Positions 47,018-57,668 of a stretch of DNA of 64,000 nucleotides are shown here, piece by piece. Under the pieces are notes generated by a model. It had not been told where the DNA came from, made no database searches, and saw nothing but the letters and a program-made list of their open reading frames with translations. The stretch lies in contig JAPVLO010000974.1 in assembly GCA_027257055.1 (NCBI GenBank), positions 496,001 to 560,000 of the forward strand, in the 5' to 3' direction. Every line of letters begins with the position of its first letter. The first letter of the stretch is position 1. This DNA comes from Cephalopachus bancanus. Lineage: Eukaryota > Chordata > Mammalia > Primates > Tarsiidae. The translations under genes were made by a program, and so were the position numbers.

Positions 47018-48079
47018 CTTACCAGAGCCCAGCTCCAGCAGGTCAGGGTTTCCTGAAGTAGGAACGGTGATGGCATAGAAGAAAACTTGGACCGTGACTG
47101 TTTTTATGCAAGACAGATGCCGATTTATTTTTCTTTTCAAGTTCTTTGTATACTGTTAGTTACATAGAGTTTGACCTTCAAACCCAGACGTATTTATTTT
47201 GTTTTGATCATTACTCTAACCATGATGAAATACTGTCTGTCTTCCCTCAAATTTGTAACAATGTATCCACTAAGAATTTTTAAAGTATGTAATTTATCAC
47301 AGTGTGTTTTCTCTATGAAACTTAACCATCTAAACTTTTAACAACTTAATTTCTAACTTATGTTTTCCTAATATTTTATTTTTTCTAAATAAAATTGCAA
47401 AGCCTTTTTGACTATTTCAACCTTTCTATGTTAATCATGTACTCTAAAATGCAAAAACTTTGTGTATAATGCAAATTATAGTCATCCATCTGTTTCCTTG
47501 CATAAATGGCTGCACCTTAAATTAAAACACTCGTGATCATCACAACAACATTTTTCGTTATGCTAATAATACCTATACAGCACTTCACAATTAGCAAAAT
47601 GAAAACAACATCCCCAACGCTCCTAAATAGCAACCAACTTCCAAAACTAAAACTAAAATTTATAAGCCTATTATGGTGCCAAACATGATGTTTATAATTT
47701 GCTTCTATAGTTCCCTGAGAAGGATAATGAGAGCCCTGATGCACATTCAACCCAAGGAACCCAAGGTTAGGAGAGTGCCACCCACTGTTTTTAATCATTG
47801 CTGCAGGTTCAAGCACCAAAAGGGTGGACACAGAGAAACTCACGTGGAGGGTAATATCTCAGTTGAAATATTTACATATCACTAACTACTTGTTTCTACT
47901 AATAGATTCTTTCAATGGACTACTATCTTTTGCATCTCCAAAATCTCTGAATACCAACGGCAAACATAAGATGAGTAGAAGAAGCAGGGGCAAAAGCTGC
48001 CCAGCGTTGCACTGCAACCTGGGATCTTCAGCCTTCCTGACCCTGTCATCCTGAAAGCCTCTGAGGGTGGCTCCAAACA
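47018..48079 (-). mobile_element. 5' LTR of the truncated provirus
   Basis: The minus-strand start (TGTTTGGAGCCAC) resembles the start of the solo LTR (TGTTGGGAGCC). AATAAA lies at 47129-47124, about 105 bp before the primer binding site, as expected for R/U5. The interior is AT-rich. The 3' end next to the primer site reads 'tctggtaag' rather than ending in CA, so it is mutated. About 1.06 kb long. Confidence 0.72.
47124..47129 (-). promoter_or_regulatory. Polyadenylation signal AATAAA in provirus 5' LTR
   Basis: 'tttatt' on the + strand is AATAAA on the minus strand, at the R-region position upstream of the primer binding site. Confidence 0.6.
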
Positions 48080-48260
48080 CCAGTTCATCAGAAGGGAGCG
48101 GGCCTTGCAGTGTGGTCCCTGAGACGGGTTTGAAGGCCAGGCGCGGGGACTCAAGCCTATCATCCTGGTGCTCTGGGAGGGTGAGGCGAGAGGATGGCCT
48201 GAGACCCAGGGTTCGAGATCAACCCAGGCACATTGGCAAGACATTGTCTCTACAAGAAGC

Positions 48261-48276
48261 AAAAAAAAAAAAAAAA
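48261..48276 (+). repeat. (A)16 run
   Basis: An expanded A-run in the M4 linker of unit 15, where other units have 'ccaaaaaaatgagcc'. Confidence 0.97.
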
Positions 48277-50564
48277 TGAGCCAAGCATGCTGGTGCATGC
48301 CTGTCATTCCAGTCACATGGGAGGCCGTGGCAAGAGGATCGCCAGAGCCCAGTGGGTTTAGACCACGGTGGCCAAGAGTGGGCCCCTGAGCTTGGGGCTG
48401 GGCGACAGAGAAGGACTCTGACTCAGAGTAATAATACAAGCCTCCACCACCACCACAATCACAGGATGGGTTCAGGTGCTCAGCCTGGCATCCCGACCCT
48501 ATGTAGGCCCAGGTGACTGTATGGCCTGAGTCTGTGGGTTCAACACCATCCCGGGACACAGGGCAAGACCTCTCTCGCCCATCAAAAATAAATTCAAAGA
48601 TTAACCATGTATGGGGATGCAGGACTGTGGTTCCAGTCACTCGGGGTGCTGAGGCGGGAGGATCGCCTGAGCAAGACAGGTGGAATCTACAGTGGCAGTG
48701 AGCATGCCCCTGTGCTCCAGCCTGGGCTACAGATTGGGCTTCCAACTCAAAATAATAATACTCACCACCACGACCACCACCACCACCCTTCCACTGAGAG
48801 CAGGGTGTCACCTTCAAGGATGAGAGAGGAAAAGGCATTTTGAGGCCTGTCATTCACGGGAGGTTTTAAAGCTGGCCACTGGACATGTCCATCCCGCACC
48901 TTCTGCCACGTGCTCCAGAAGGCCTGCCTCCATTCTCCACACTCCGGCCGCACAGCAAAGACGTGTGCGAGCTCAGGGAACAGATGTCCCTGAGTTAGGG
49001 CGTCCCTCAGGCACAGAGCGATCAAGGTGGTAGGGCAATGAACCAGCCAGCCCAGGTTCTGGGCACCCTGTATTCCACCTTCAGGCAGTGGGAGGGTCCC
49101 CTCCTCTCCCAATCACTCCATTGTCCCCTAGCCATGAGAACCTTTTCCTGGAGAGTCATGGACCCCCATCATGACTCATGCGAGAGGCGTCTTTTTTGTC
49201 GCAGGTGTCTCCATCAGCTGGACTGGGCCGCGTCACCACAATCGTGGCTCCCAGGACCTCGACCTGTGGGTCTAAGGCAGTCCTCCAGCCTTGGATCCTG
49301 AGCAACTGGAACTCCATTGGCTACCAAGCCTGACTCGTTTTGGGGAACTCACACCGAGACAAGGTCTGGTCACGTCACCCAGGCTGGTCTCCGACACCTG
49401 GGTTCAAGCAGCCTCCCTCCTCGGCCTCCTAGGGTGCAGGGCTGAATGCCATGACTCACAGTGTCCAGCCTGGGCTTGCATGTTCTGTCAGTTGGGGCAA
49501 AGCAAAGGAACGCCACAGGATGGAAGCCCCCACATCCCATGTAGCCAGGACTGCAGGTGCCACCATGCGTGACTCCAGTGTTTGCAATTTGGGGAGCGAC
49601 GAGTTCTTTCTATTTGGTCCAGGCTGATCTCAAACTCCCAGGCTCCAGCAGTTCCCCCGACTCGGCCTTCCAAAGCCACTGCTCAATTGTCTGCTGGTCC
49701 ACAGTCTTCGGGAACTATAGGCCTAAGACTGGGGCCTCCTTCCCAAATGATCTCTGTCTGTTCATGATGATTCCAACTCCATCCACAAATGGATATGTTT
49801 TTTTTTCCCGTTTTTTTCCTTTTTTTTTGAGTTGGAGTCTCAATTGTCGCCCAAGGTGGAGGGCGGTAGCACTCTCCCAGCCACCACAGCCTTGGCCCTC
49901 CAGGTTCTGGTGAGCCTTTCCCCAACTTTCCAAGGAGCCAGAACAATAGGTATGCACCCCCATGCCCGGCTCAATTGGGATGGAGGGTAAAGATGAGGTC
50001 TCACCAAGGGGACAGGGAGGGTGACAATGTGCAGGCTAGGGCCGGCCGCTGGTCATGGCCTCTCAAAGCACTGGGATGAGGAGGCTGAACCCCTAAGCCT
50101 GGCCACCATCCTTCATCAAAAACAAACCAGAAGACCTGGCGCGGCGGCCCATGCCTGGTTGCCCAGAGCTCTGTGAGTCCAAGATGGGAGGATGGCTGGA
50201 CATCATGAGCCCAAGGCCAGCCCGGGCCAGTCATGGAGACCCCGTCTCTGCACCCACACAACCAGGGGGATAGGGGGCAAAAAGATGTCCCCAGGTGGGG
50301 GATGTGTCCCTGGCCTTTCTTGGCAGAAGTTCCTTGTTGCTGTCAGAGCGTTGGCCTCCCTGGGGCACATAACACACCTAGGAGAGGAGAGCTGGTAGGA
50401 AACGGCCAGGGAGCCTCAGGAAATACCACACCAAAGTGGGGGCAGACATTGGGGTGTTTGGAGATGGAAGGGGTTGAGCTTGGGGAAACCTCCTATATGG
50501 GGAAAGCAGGGACGAAGGACTGAGGGCAGAAGGTTTGCAGGAGAATGGATTTATTTCTTTCTTT

Positions 50565-50853
50565 GTTTTTTGTGTGTGTTGAAGTCTCACTCAGTTGCCC
50601 AGATTGGAGTACTGTGTCTGCTCCCAGTCACCACAGTCTCGAACTGCTGATCACTGGTGATCCTTCCACCTCAGCCTTCCAGGTAGTGGAACTACAGGTG
50701 CACGCTCCCACACCTGGCTAATTCTTTTGATTTATTGTAGAGATGAGGTTTCACCAACTTGCCCCGGCAGGTCTCGAACGCACGGGCTCAGATATTTCAC
50801 TCACCTCGGCCTCCCAATGAGTGGGATTACAGGCTGAGCCACCAAGTCTGGCC
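50565..50853 (-). mobile_element. Younger Alu insertion B (antisense)
   Basis: An antisense dimeric Alu with a T/G-rich head (50565-50580), then 'gaagtctcactcagttgccc', 'gatttattgtagagatgagg' and 'gggattacaggctgagccacc'. It shares the linker and the 'caggctgagcc' deletion with insertion A, so both probably belong to one subfamily, but B is more diverged. Target duplications cannot be separated from the surrounding TTTC repeat. Confidence 0.88.
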
Positions 50854-50863
50854 GCTTTCTTTC

Positions 50864-50936
<73 letters not shown>

Positions 50937-51061
50937 TTCCTTCCTTCCTTCTTCCTTCCTTCCTTCCTTCCTTCCTTCCTTCCTTCCTTCCTTCCTTCCT
51001 TCCTTCCTTCTTTCCTTCCTTCCTTTCTTTCTTTATTTCTTCCTTTCTGTCTTTTCTTTCC
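50854..51061 (+). repeat. (TTTC)n to (TTCC)n tract, unit 16, right of Alu insertion
   Basis: About 85 bp of TTTC, then about 90 bp of TTCC, then a mixed end. Confidence 0.97.
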
Positions 51062-54000
51062 TTACTAGGTTGCCCAGGTTGCTCTCAAACAGCACAAATT
51101 GGGCCATCCTCTTGGCCTGGGCCTCCCAAATTGCTGCAATCACAGAATTTCCATTTGGTCAACATCCTTGTCTTTCTGCCTGGTCTTAAACTCTGGGCCA
51201 GAGGTGATCCTTCTACCGAGGCCTGCCTTCACTCAAGGTTTTCTGGGTTTTTCTTGGGGCCGAGGTGGGGGCTTCCTATGGTGTCCAGCCTGGTCTTGAC
51301 CTCCCGCACTCCAGCCATCTTCCCATCTCTGCCTACCTGAGCTCCAATGACACAGGTGTGAGGTGCCCAGCCATCCCTGCTATCTGAAGTTTTGAGAGTC
51401 ACACGATTCCTTTCCCCGAGGTGGCTCCTGGGAGGGTTGAGTGGGTCCACACTGGCACAAGGTGGGCAGAGGTGTGGGTGACCTGGCAGAGACATGCCCC
51501 TGCCCCAGGCACTCTCCCAGTGGAGGGCTCTGTGGGTGACTCCTGCCACCCACTCTGGGGTCATGGGTCATCGGGAGGGAGAGGTGCTAATGGTGGAGCC
51601 CTGAGAAGGGTGTTGAGTCTGGGCGTGGGGGCTCATGCTTCTCATCACGAGGTTCTGGGAGGCCGAGGCAAGAGGATGGCCTGAACCTCCAGGTTTGAAA
51701 CCAGCCCAGGCACCTTAGCGAGACTGCGTCTCTACAAGAAGCCAAAAAAATGAGCTGAACGTGGTGGTGTACATCTTTCATCCTGGCACTTGAGAGACCA
51801 TGGCAGGAGCATCACTGGAGACCAGTCAGTGGTGGTCACTGTGGCCAAGAGTGGGAATCTGCACTCCAGCCTGGGCGACAGAGTGGGACTCTGACTCAGA
51901 ATATTAATACCAACCACCACCACCACACCCCCAGGCCATGTTCAGGGGCTCAGGAACTCAGCCTGGCATCCCTGCCCTTTGGAGCCCCAGGTGAGTGGAC
52001 CACCTGAGCCTGTGGGCTTGATAACAGCCCAGGACATAGGGCAAGACATCATCTCAGGCATCAAAAATAAATGCAAACATTAGCCGGACCTGGTGGTGCA
52101 GGCCTGTGGTTCCATCCACTCAGGGGTCCAAGGCGGGAGCATCACCTGAGCCTGGCAAGTGAATTTCACAGTGGCCGTGAGCATGACCCTGAATTCCAGC
52201 CTGGGAGATAGAACGGGATTTGGACTCCAAATAATAATAATCACCACCACAACCACCACCAACACCCCTTCCATCCAGCATGAGGAGTCACCCTCAGGGA
52301 TGGGAGAGGAAAAGGCACTTTCCTGGTCGTCATTCATAAGAGATTTCGAGGTGGCCACTGAATATGTCCATCCCATGCCTTTGGCCACATGCCCCAGAAG
52401 GCCTGACTCCACTCTCCACACTCGTACCCCACAACAAAGTTGTGTGTGAGCTCACAGAACAAATTGCCCCAAGCTCGGGTGGCTGTCAGAAACAGAGCAA
52501 TTAAGGCGGTCCAGCAACATCAAGGCCAGCCCAGGTTCCAGTCATTCTGTCTGCCACTTTCGGGTGGGGGAACAGTCCCTTCCTGTCCTGATCACTCCAT
52601 CGTCCCTCACCCACACGGACCTTTCCCTGGGGAGACATGGACACCTGTTTTGATGCAGGTGAGAGGCATCTTATTTGTCGCCGGACTCCATCGGCAGGGC
52701 TGGGGCACAGTGGCACGATCGTAGCTCCTGGAACCTCTACTTGCTGGACTCAGGTAGTCCTCCCACATTGGCCCCTGAGCAGCTGGGACTCCGGCGGTCA
52801 CTACATCTGACTAGATTTTGGAAACACTCATGGAGATGAGGTCTGGCCACCTTCCCAGGCTGGTCTCTGAGACCTGGGATCAGGCAGCCTCCCACCTCAA
52901 CCTCCCAGGGCATGGGACTGATGGACCTGAGCCCCGGTATCTGGCCTGACTCGCACGTTCTGTTGTCAGGGGCATCAAAAAGGAACACCCCAGGACTGAG
53001 ACCACAGCACCACATGTAGTCAGGACTGCAGCTACCACCACAGTTGAGTCCAGTGTTTGCATTCCAGGGAGTGATGAGTTCTTGCTATGTGGCCCAGCCT
53101 GGGCTAGAACTCCCGGGCTCCAGAGTTCACCCAAGTTGGGGTCTCAAAGCCACAGCCTGATTGTCTGCTGATCCACCATCTTTCTGGAACTTTAGGCCCA
53201 AGGCTGGGCCTTTTTCCAATGATTTCTGTCTGTTCACGATAATCCCAACTCCATACACAAATGGATGCTCTTCTTTTTTTTCTTTTTATCCTTTTTTCTT
53301 TGAGTCAGAGTCTCACTCAGTCACCCAGGCTGGTGGACAATGGCTTGCTCCCGGTCACCACAGCGTTGTCCCACCACACTCTGGCTACACTTTCCCCGGC
53401 CTTCCAAGAAGCCACAATGACAGGTTTGTGCCATCACCCTCCAGGTCATTTGGGACGGAGGGTAGAATCAAGATCTGGTCGAGGTGCCCAGGCATGTCTT
53501 GACCCCTGGGTTTGGGTCAGGCACTGGCTTCGGCCTCCCAAAGTGCAGGGATGATGAGACTGAACCCCCGAGCCCGGTCTCAATTCTTCATCAAAAAAGA
53601 ACCAGATGGCCTGGTGTGATGGCCCACGCCTGGAATCCCAGCACTCTGGGTGGCCAAGGTAAGAGTATGGCTGGAGCCCAGGAACCCAAGGCCAGACTGG
53701 CCAATGGAGGGAGACCCTGTTTCCGCATCCATCCAAACAGGAGGTCTGGGTCGAGCTACCCATCATCCAGGCCATTCTATTGGCTGAGGTGAGAGGAACT
53801 CTGGAGCCCGCAATTTTTAGGTTGGCTGTGAATGATGGTCATGTCTGTGGGCCCAAACCTGGGCCACAAAACCACACCCTGTCTCCAAAAACATCAGAAT
53901 CATACACAGATTCTCATGTGTGCATGGTGTGTTCACAGGGCGACTGGCTTCAGAGCCAGGAAAAATAGGATTCAGGGGGCAGAATTTTCCCTGGGTGAGG

Positions 54001-54246
54001 ATTGTGTCCCTGGCCTTTCTTGGTGGAAGGTCCTTGTTGCAGAGTCTGAAGTTTGGCCTGCCTGGGGAATATTTATTGCCTCAGAGAGGAGAGCTGACAG
54101 GAACCTGGCCAGGAGACTCGGGAACTCCCACACCAAAGTGGGGCAGCCATTGGGGGGTTGGGGCTGGAAGGTGCCGAGCTTGGGGGCCCTCACGTGTAGG
54201 GGGGCAGGGGAGAAGTACTGAGGGTGGAAGGTTTGCAATAGAATGG

Positions 54247-54260
54247 GTTTCTTTCTATTT

Positions 54261-54347
<87 letters not shown>

Positions 54348-54362
54348 TTTTCTTTTCTTTTC
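54247..54362 (+). repeat. (TTTC)n tract, unit 17
   Basis: A nearly pure TTTC repeat with one 'ttctt' phase shift. Confidence 0.98.
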
Positions 54363-55625
54363 TCACTAAGTTGCCCAGGCTGCTTTCAAACTGCCCAACT
54401 CAGGCCATCCTCTCAGCAGGGAACTCCAAAACTGTTGTGATCACAGGCTTTCCATTTGGTTGACATCCTTATCTTCCTCCCTGGTCTTGAACTCTGGTCC
54501 AGATGAGAGCCTCCCACTAAGGCCTGTCCTCACCCAAGGTTTTCTGGGTTTTGCTTGGGATCGTAGTAGGGGCTTGCTATAGTGTCCAGCTGGGACTCGA
54601 GCTTCTGGGTTCTGGCCACGTTCCTGTCTTGGCCAGAGTGGGTGCCAAAGGTTTGAGAGTAATGCACTCTCTTTCCCCTAGGTGGCCCCTGGGAGGAGCG
54701 AGTGTGTACACCCTGGGGAAAAAGGCAGATGGAGGGGTGGGTGGCCTGGAGAGACACACACCTGCGCCAAGTGCTCACCTCAGAGAGGCCTCACTGTCGA
54801 CTCTGTCTTACCTCTCCAGGGTCCTGGGTCATTGGAAGGAATTGGGCCTTGCCGTGGGGTCAGAGATGGGTGTAGAGGCTGGATGTGGGGGCTCACGCTT
54901 GTCATCTCAGTGCTCTGGGAGGCCAAGGCAAGATGATGACCTGAGTCCCCATGTTTGAGAAAAGCCCAGGCACCCTAGCGAGACATCATCGCTGTAAGAA
55001 GGTAAAAAAATGAGCTGAGTGTGGTGGTGCACACCTGTCATTCCAGTTACCTGGTAGGTTGCAACTGGAGTGTTGCCAGAGCCCAGAGAGTGGAGGCCAC
55101 AGTGGCTGAGATTGGGCCCCTGCACTCCAGCCTGGGCAACAGAGAGAAACTCAGACTCAGATTAATAATACCAACCACCAACCCCACCACAACCACAGGC
55201 CGGCCTCAGGGGCTCAGCCTGTCATCCTGCCACTTCAGAGACCCAGAAGAGAGGAGGACCTGAGCCTGCAGGTTCAACACCAGCCTGGGATATGGGGTGA
55301 GACCTCATCTTGGTTCATCAAAAATAAATCAAAAGATTAGCCAGGAGTGGTGGTGTAGGCCTGTGGTTCCAGACACTCGGGGAGCTGAGGCAGGAGGATC
55401 ACCTTAGCCAGGCAGGTGGAGTCCGTGGTGGCCGTGAACATACCCCTGCCCTCCAGCCCGGGTGACAGTCGGGATTCCGACTCCAAATAATAATGATCAC
55501 CAGCACCACCACCACCACCAACCCAGCCACCCAGGATGAGGAGTCACTCTCAGGGCTGGGAGAGGAAAAGGCAATTTCTGGCCTGTCATTTGTGGGAGGT
55601 TTCAAAGGTGGCCACTGGTGATGGG

Positions 55626-55653
55626 GCCAAGGGACAGACGTCTGTCCCTTGGC
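55626..55653. repeat. 28 bp perfect palindrome in X1 of unit 17
   Basis: The left half 'gccaagggacagac' is followed without spacer by its exact reverse complement. The normal array text at this place has no palindrome. Confidence 0.97.
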
Positions 55654-57497
55654 TTTGGCCATGCTTCCCAGGAGGCCTTCCTCCACCCTCCACACTCCTG
55701 CCCCACAACCAAGACATGTGTGAGCTCACGGAACAGATGACCCTGAGCTAGGGCAGCCATCAAGCACAGAGCGGTCAAGGTGGTCCAGCAGCGCAGTAGC
55801 CAGCCCAGGTTCCAGTCACCCTGTTTGCCATCTTTGGGTGGGGGAAGGGCTCCTTCCTCTCCTGATTACACCATCATCACCCACCCAAGTGGACCTTTCC
55901 CTGGGGAGCCATGGACGCCCAACATGACACACGTGATAGGTGTCTTTTTTGTCATCTGAGTCCCCGTCAGCCAGGCTTGGGAACGGCAGCTCGATCTTGG
56001 CCCCAGGGTCCTCAACTTACGGGGCTCAGACTCTCCACCCACCTCTGTCTCTGAGCAGCCGGAAATAAGGAGGCCAAAATGCCTGACTCCATTTTGGGGC
56101 CCACTCACCAAGAAGAGGTCTGACCACGTCCCCCAGGCTGGTCTCTGACCCCTGGGCACAGGCAGTCTCCTGCCTCTGCTTTCCAGGGCAAAGAGCTGAT
56201 GACTGCCAGCCATGGCGCCTGGCCTGGACTTGCACGTTCTTTCAGTGGGGGTGGTGCAAAGGAATGCCCCTGGGTGGAGGCCACCACATCCCATGTAGCC
56301 GGGACCAAGGGCACCACCACTTGTGACTCCAGTGTTTGCGTTCTGGGCAGTGATGGGTTCTCGCTACATGGCCTAGGCTAGTCTCGAGCTCCCAGGCTCC
56401 AGTATTCACCTGCCTTGGCCTACAAAGCCACAGCCTGATTGTCTGCCAATCCACCATCTTATAGGAACTATAGGCCCAGGGCTGGGGCCTCCTTTCCAAT
56501 TGATTTCTGTCTGTTCAGGGTGATTCCCACACCATACACAAATGGATGCTCTTCTTTTTTTTCCCTTTTCCTTCTTTTCTTTTAGTTGGATTCTCACTTC
56601 GATGCCCAGGCTGGAGGGTGGAGGCTCACTCCTGGCCACCACAGCCTCGGTCCACTGGGCTCTGGCGAGCCTTTCCCCAGCCTTCTGAGGAGCCGAAACA
56701 ACAGGTGTGTGCCAGCACACCTGGTTCCTTTTGGATGAAGGGTAGAAACGAGGTCTTGCTGAGGTGCCCAGGTGGGTCATGGCCTGTGGGTACGACTGGC
56801 CTCATCCCAAAGTGCAGGGATGACGAGGCTGAGCCCCTGAGCCCGGCCTCCATCCTTTGTCAAAAATGAACCAGAAGGTCTGGTGTGGCGGCCCACACCT
56901 GGAATCTCAGTGCTCTGTGAGCCCGAGAAGGGAGGATGCCTGGAGCCCAGGAGCCCAAGGCCAGCCCAGGCCATGCAGGGATACCCCATCTCTGCACCCA
57001 TCCAAACAGGGGGTCTGGTGTCAAGGTGCCTGTTGTGCCAACAACTCTGGAGTCTGAGGCGGGAGAATCGCTGGATTCCATAATTTTGAAGCTGGCATTG
57101 AATGATGGTCATGTCGCTGGGCCCCAGCCAGGTTCACAGAGCCAGACCCTGTCTCCAAAAACATCAGAATCATACACAGATTCTCAACTGCACATGAGGT
57201 GTTCCCAGGGTGACTGACTTTAGAACCAGGAAAAATAGGAATGGGGGAAGAAAATCCCCTGGCATTTCTTGGCAGAAGGTCCTTGTTGCTGAATCAGAGG
57301 GTCAGCTTGCCTGGGGCACGTTTCTCACCTCGGAGTGAGAGCCAGAAGGAACCAGGCCAGGGAGCCAGGGAACTCCCACACCAAAGTGGGAGAAGCCATT
57401 GGGGGGGTTGGGGCTGGATGTTGCCAAACTTGGGGAACCTAACATGTGGAGTTGGCAGGGGGAAGGACTGAGGGCAGAAGGTTTTCAGGAGAATTAA

Positions 57498-57668
57498 TTT
57501 CTTTCATTCTTTCTTTCCTTCCTTCCTTCCTTCTTTCCTTCCTTCCTTCTTTCCTTCCTTCCTTCTTTCCTTCCTTCCTTCCTTCCTTCCTTCCTTCCTT
57601 CCTTCCTTCCTTCCTTCTTTCTTTCTTTCTTTCTTTCTTTTTTTCTTTCTTTCTTTCTTTTCTTTCTT
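57498..57668 (+). repeat. (TTCC)n/(TTTC)n tract, unit 18
   Basis: TTCC with TTTCC steps, ending in TTTC; about 170 bp. Confidence 0.97.

Larger units (their letters stand above)
45565..48079 (-). mobile_element. Truncated class II provirus (betaretrovirus-like), 5' part only
   Basis: Read on the minus strand: LTR start 'tgtttggagccacc' at 48079, LTR to about 47020, primer binding site 47017-47000, leader, gag matrix fragment (46849-46562), a jump over the rest of gag, protease and most of reverse transcriptase, then the C-terminal RNase H region and integrase (about 46336-45592), ending near 45565 in the pyrimidine tract. env and the 3' LTR are absent. Stops and frame changes disable all frames. 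The LTR starts exactly where array text ceases, so integration took place in M3. The missing 3' half went together with the array between the tract and M3. Confidence 0.85.
50549..54246 (+). repeat. Unit 16 (3.70 kb, Alu insertion in the tract)
   Basis: A complete unit enlarged by an antisense Alu (about 50565-50853) and by a tract of about 200 bp (50854-51061) that changes from TTTC to TTCC. M4 near 51620, X1 landmark near 52300, M6 near 52690, M8 near 53270, M9 near 53610. Confidence 0.88.
54247..57497 (+). repeat. Unit 17 (3.25 kb, complete; palindrome in X1)
   Basis: A complete unit. M4 near 54880, X1 landmark near 55555, M6 near 55955, M8 near 56550, M9 near 56880. In X1 a perfect 28 bp palindrome (55626-55653) replaces the usual text between 'ggtggcca' and 'tttggcc'. 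Confidence 0.9.

Noticed and set aside
47520..47880. Possible mitochondrial insertion (A/C-rich stretch)
   Set aside because: The text 'ctaataatacctatacagc' looked mitochondrial in composition only. It lies within the span best explained as the provirus LTR, and I could not place it on a mitochondrial gene.
47912..48853. 313-codon frame on the minus strand, the longest in the window
   Set aside because: It runs from array modules (M5/M4, antisense) across the junction at 48079 into the LTR. It joins unrelated sequences, matches no domain and has no counterpart in other units.
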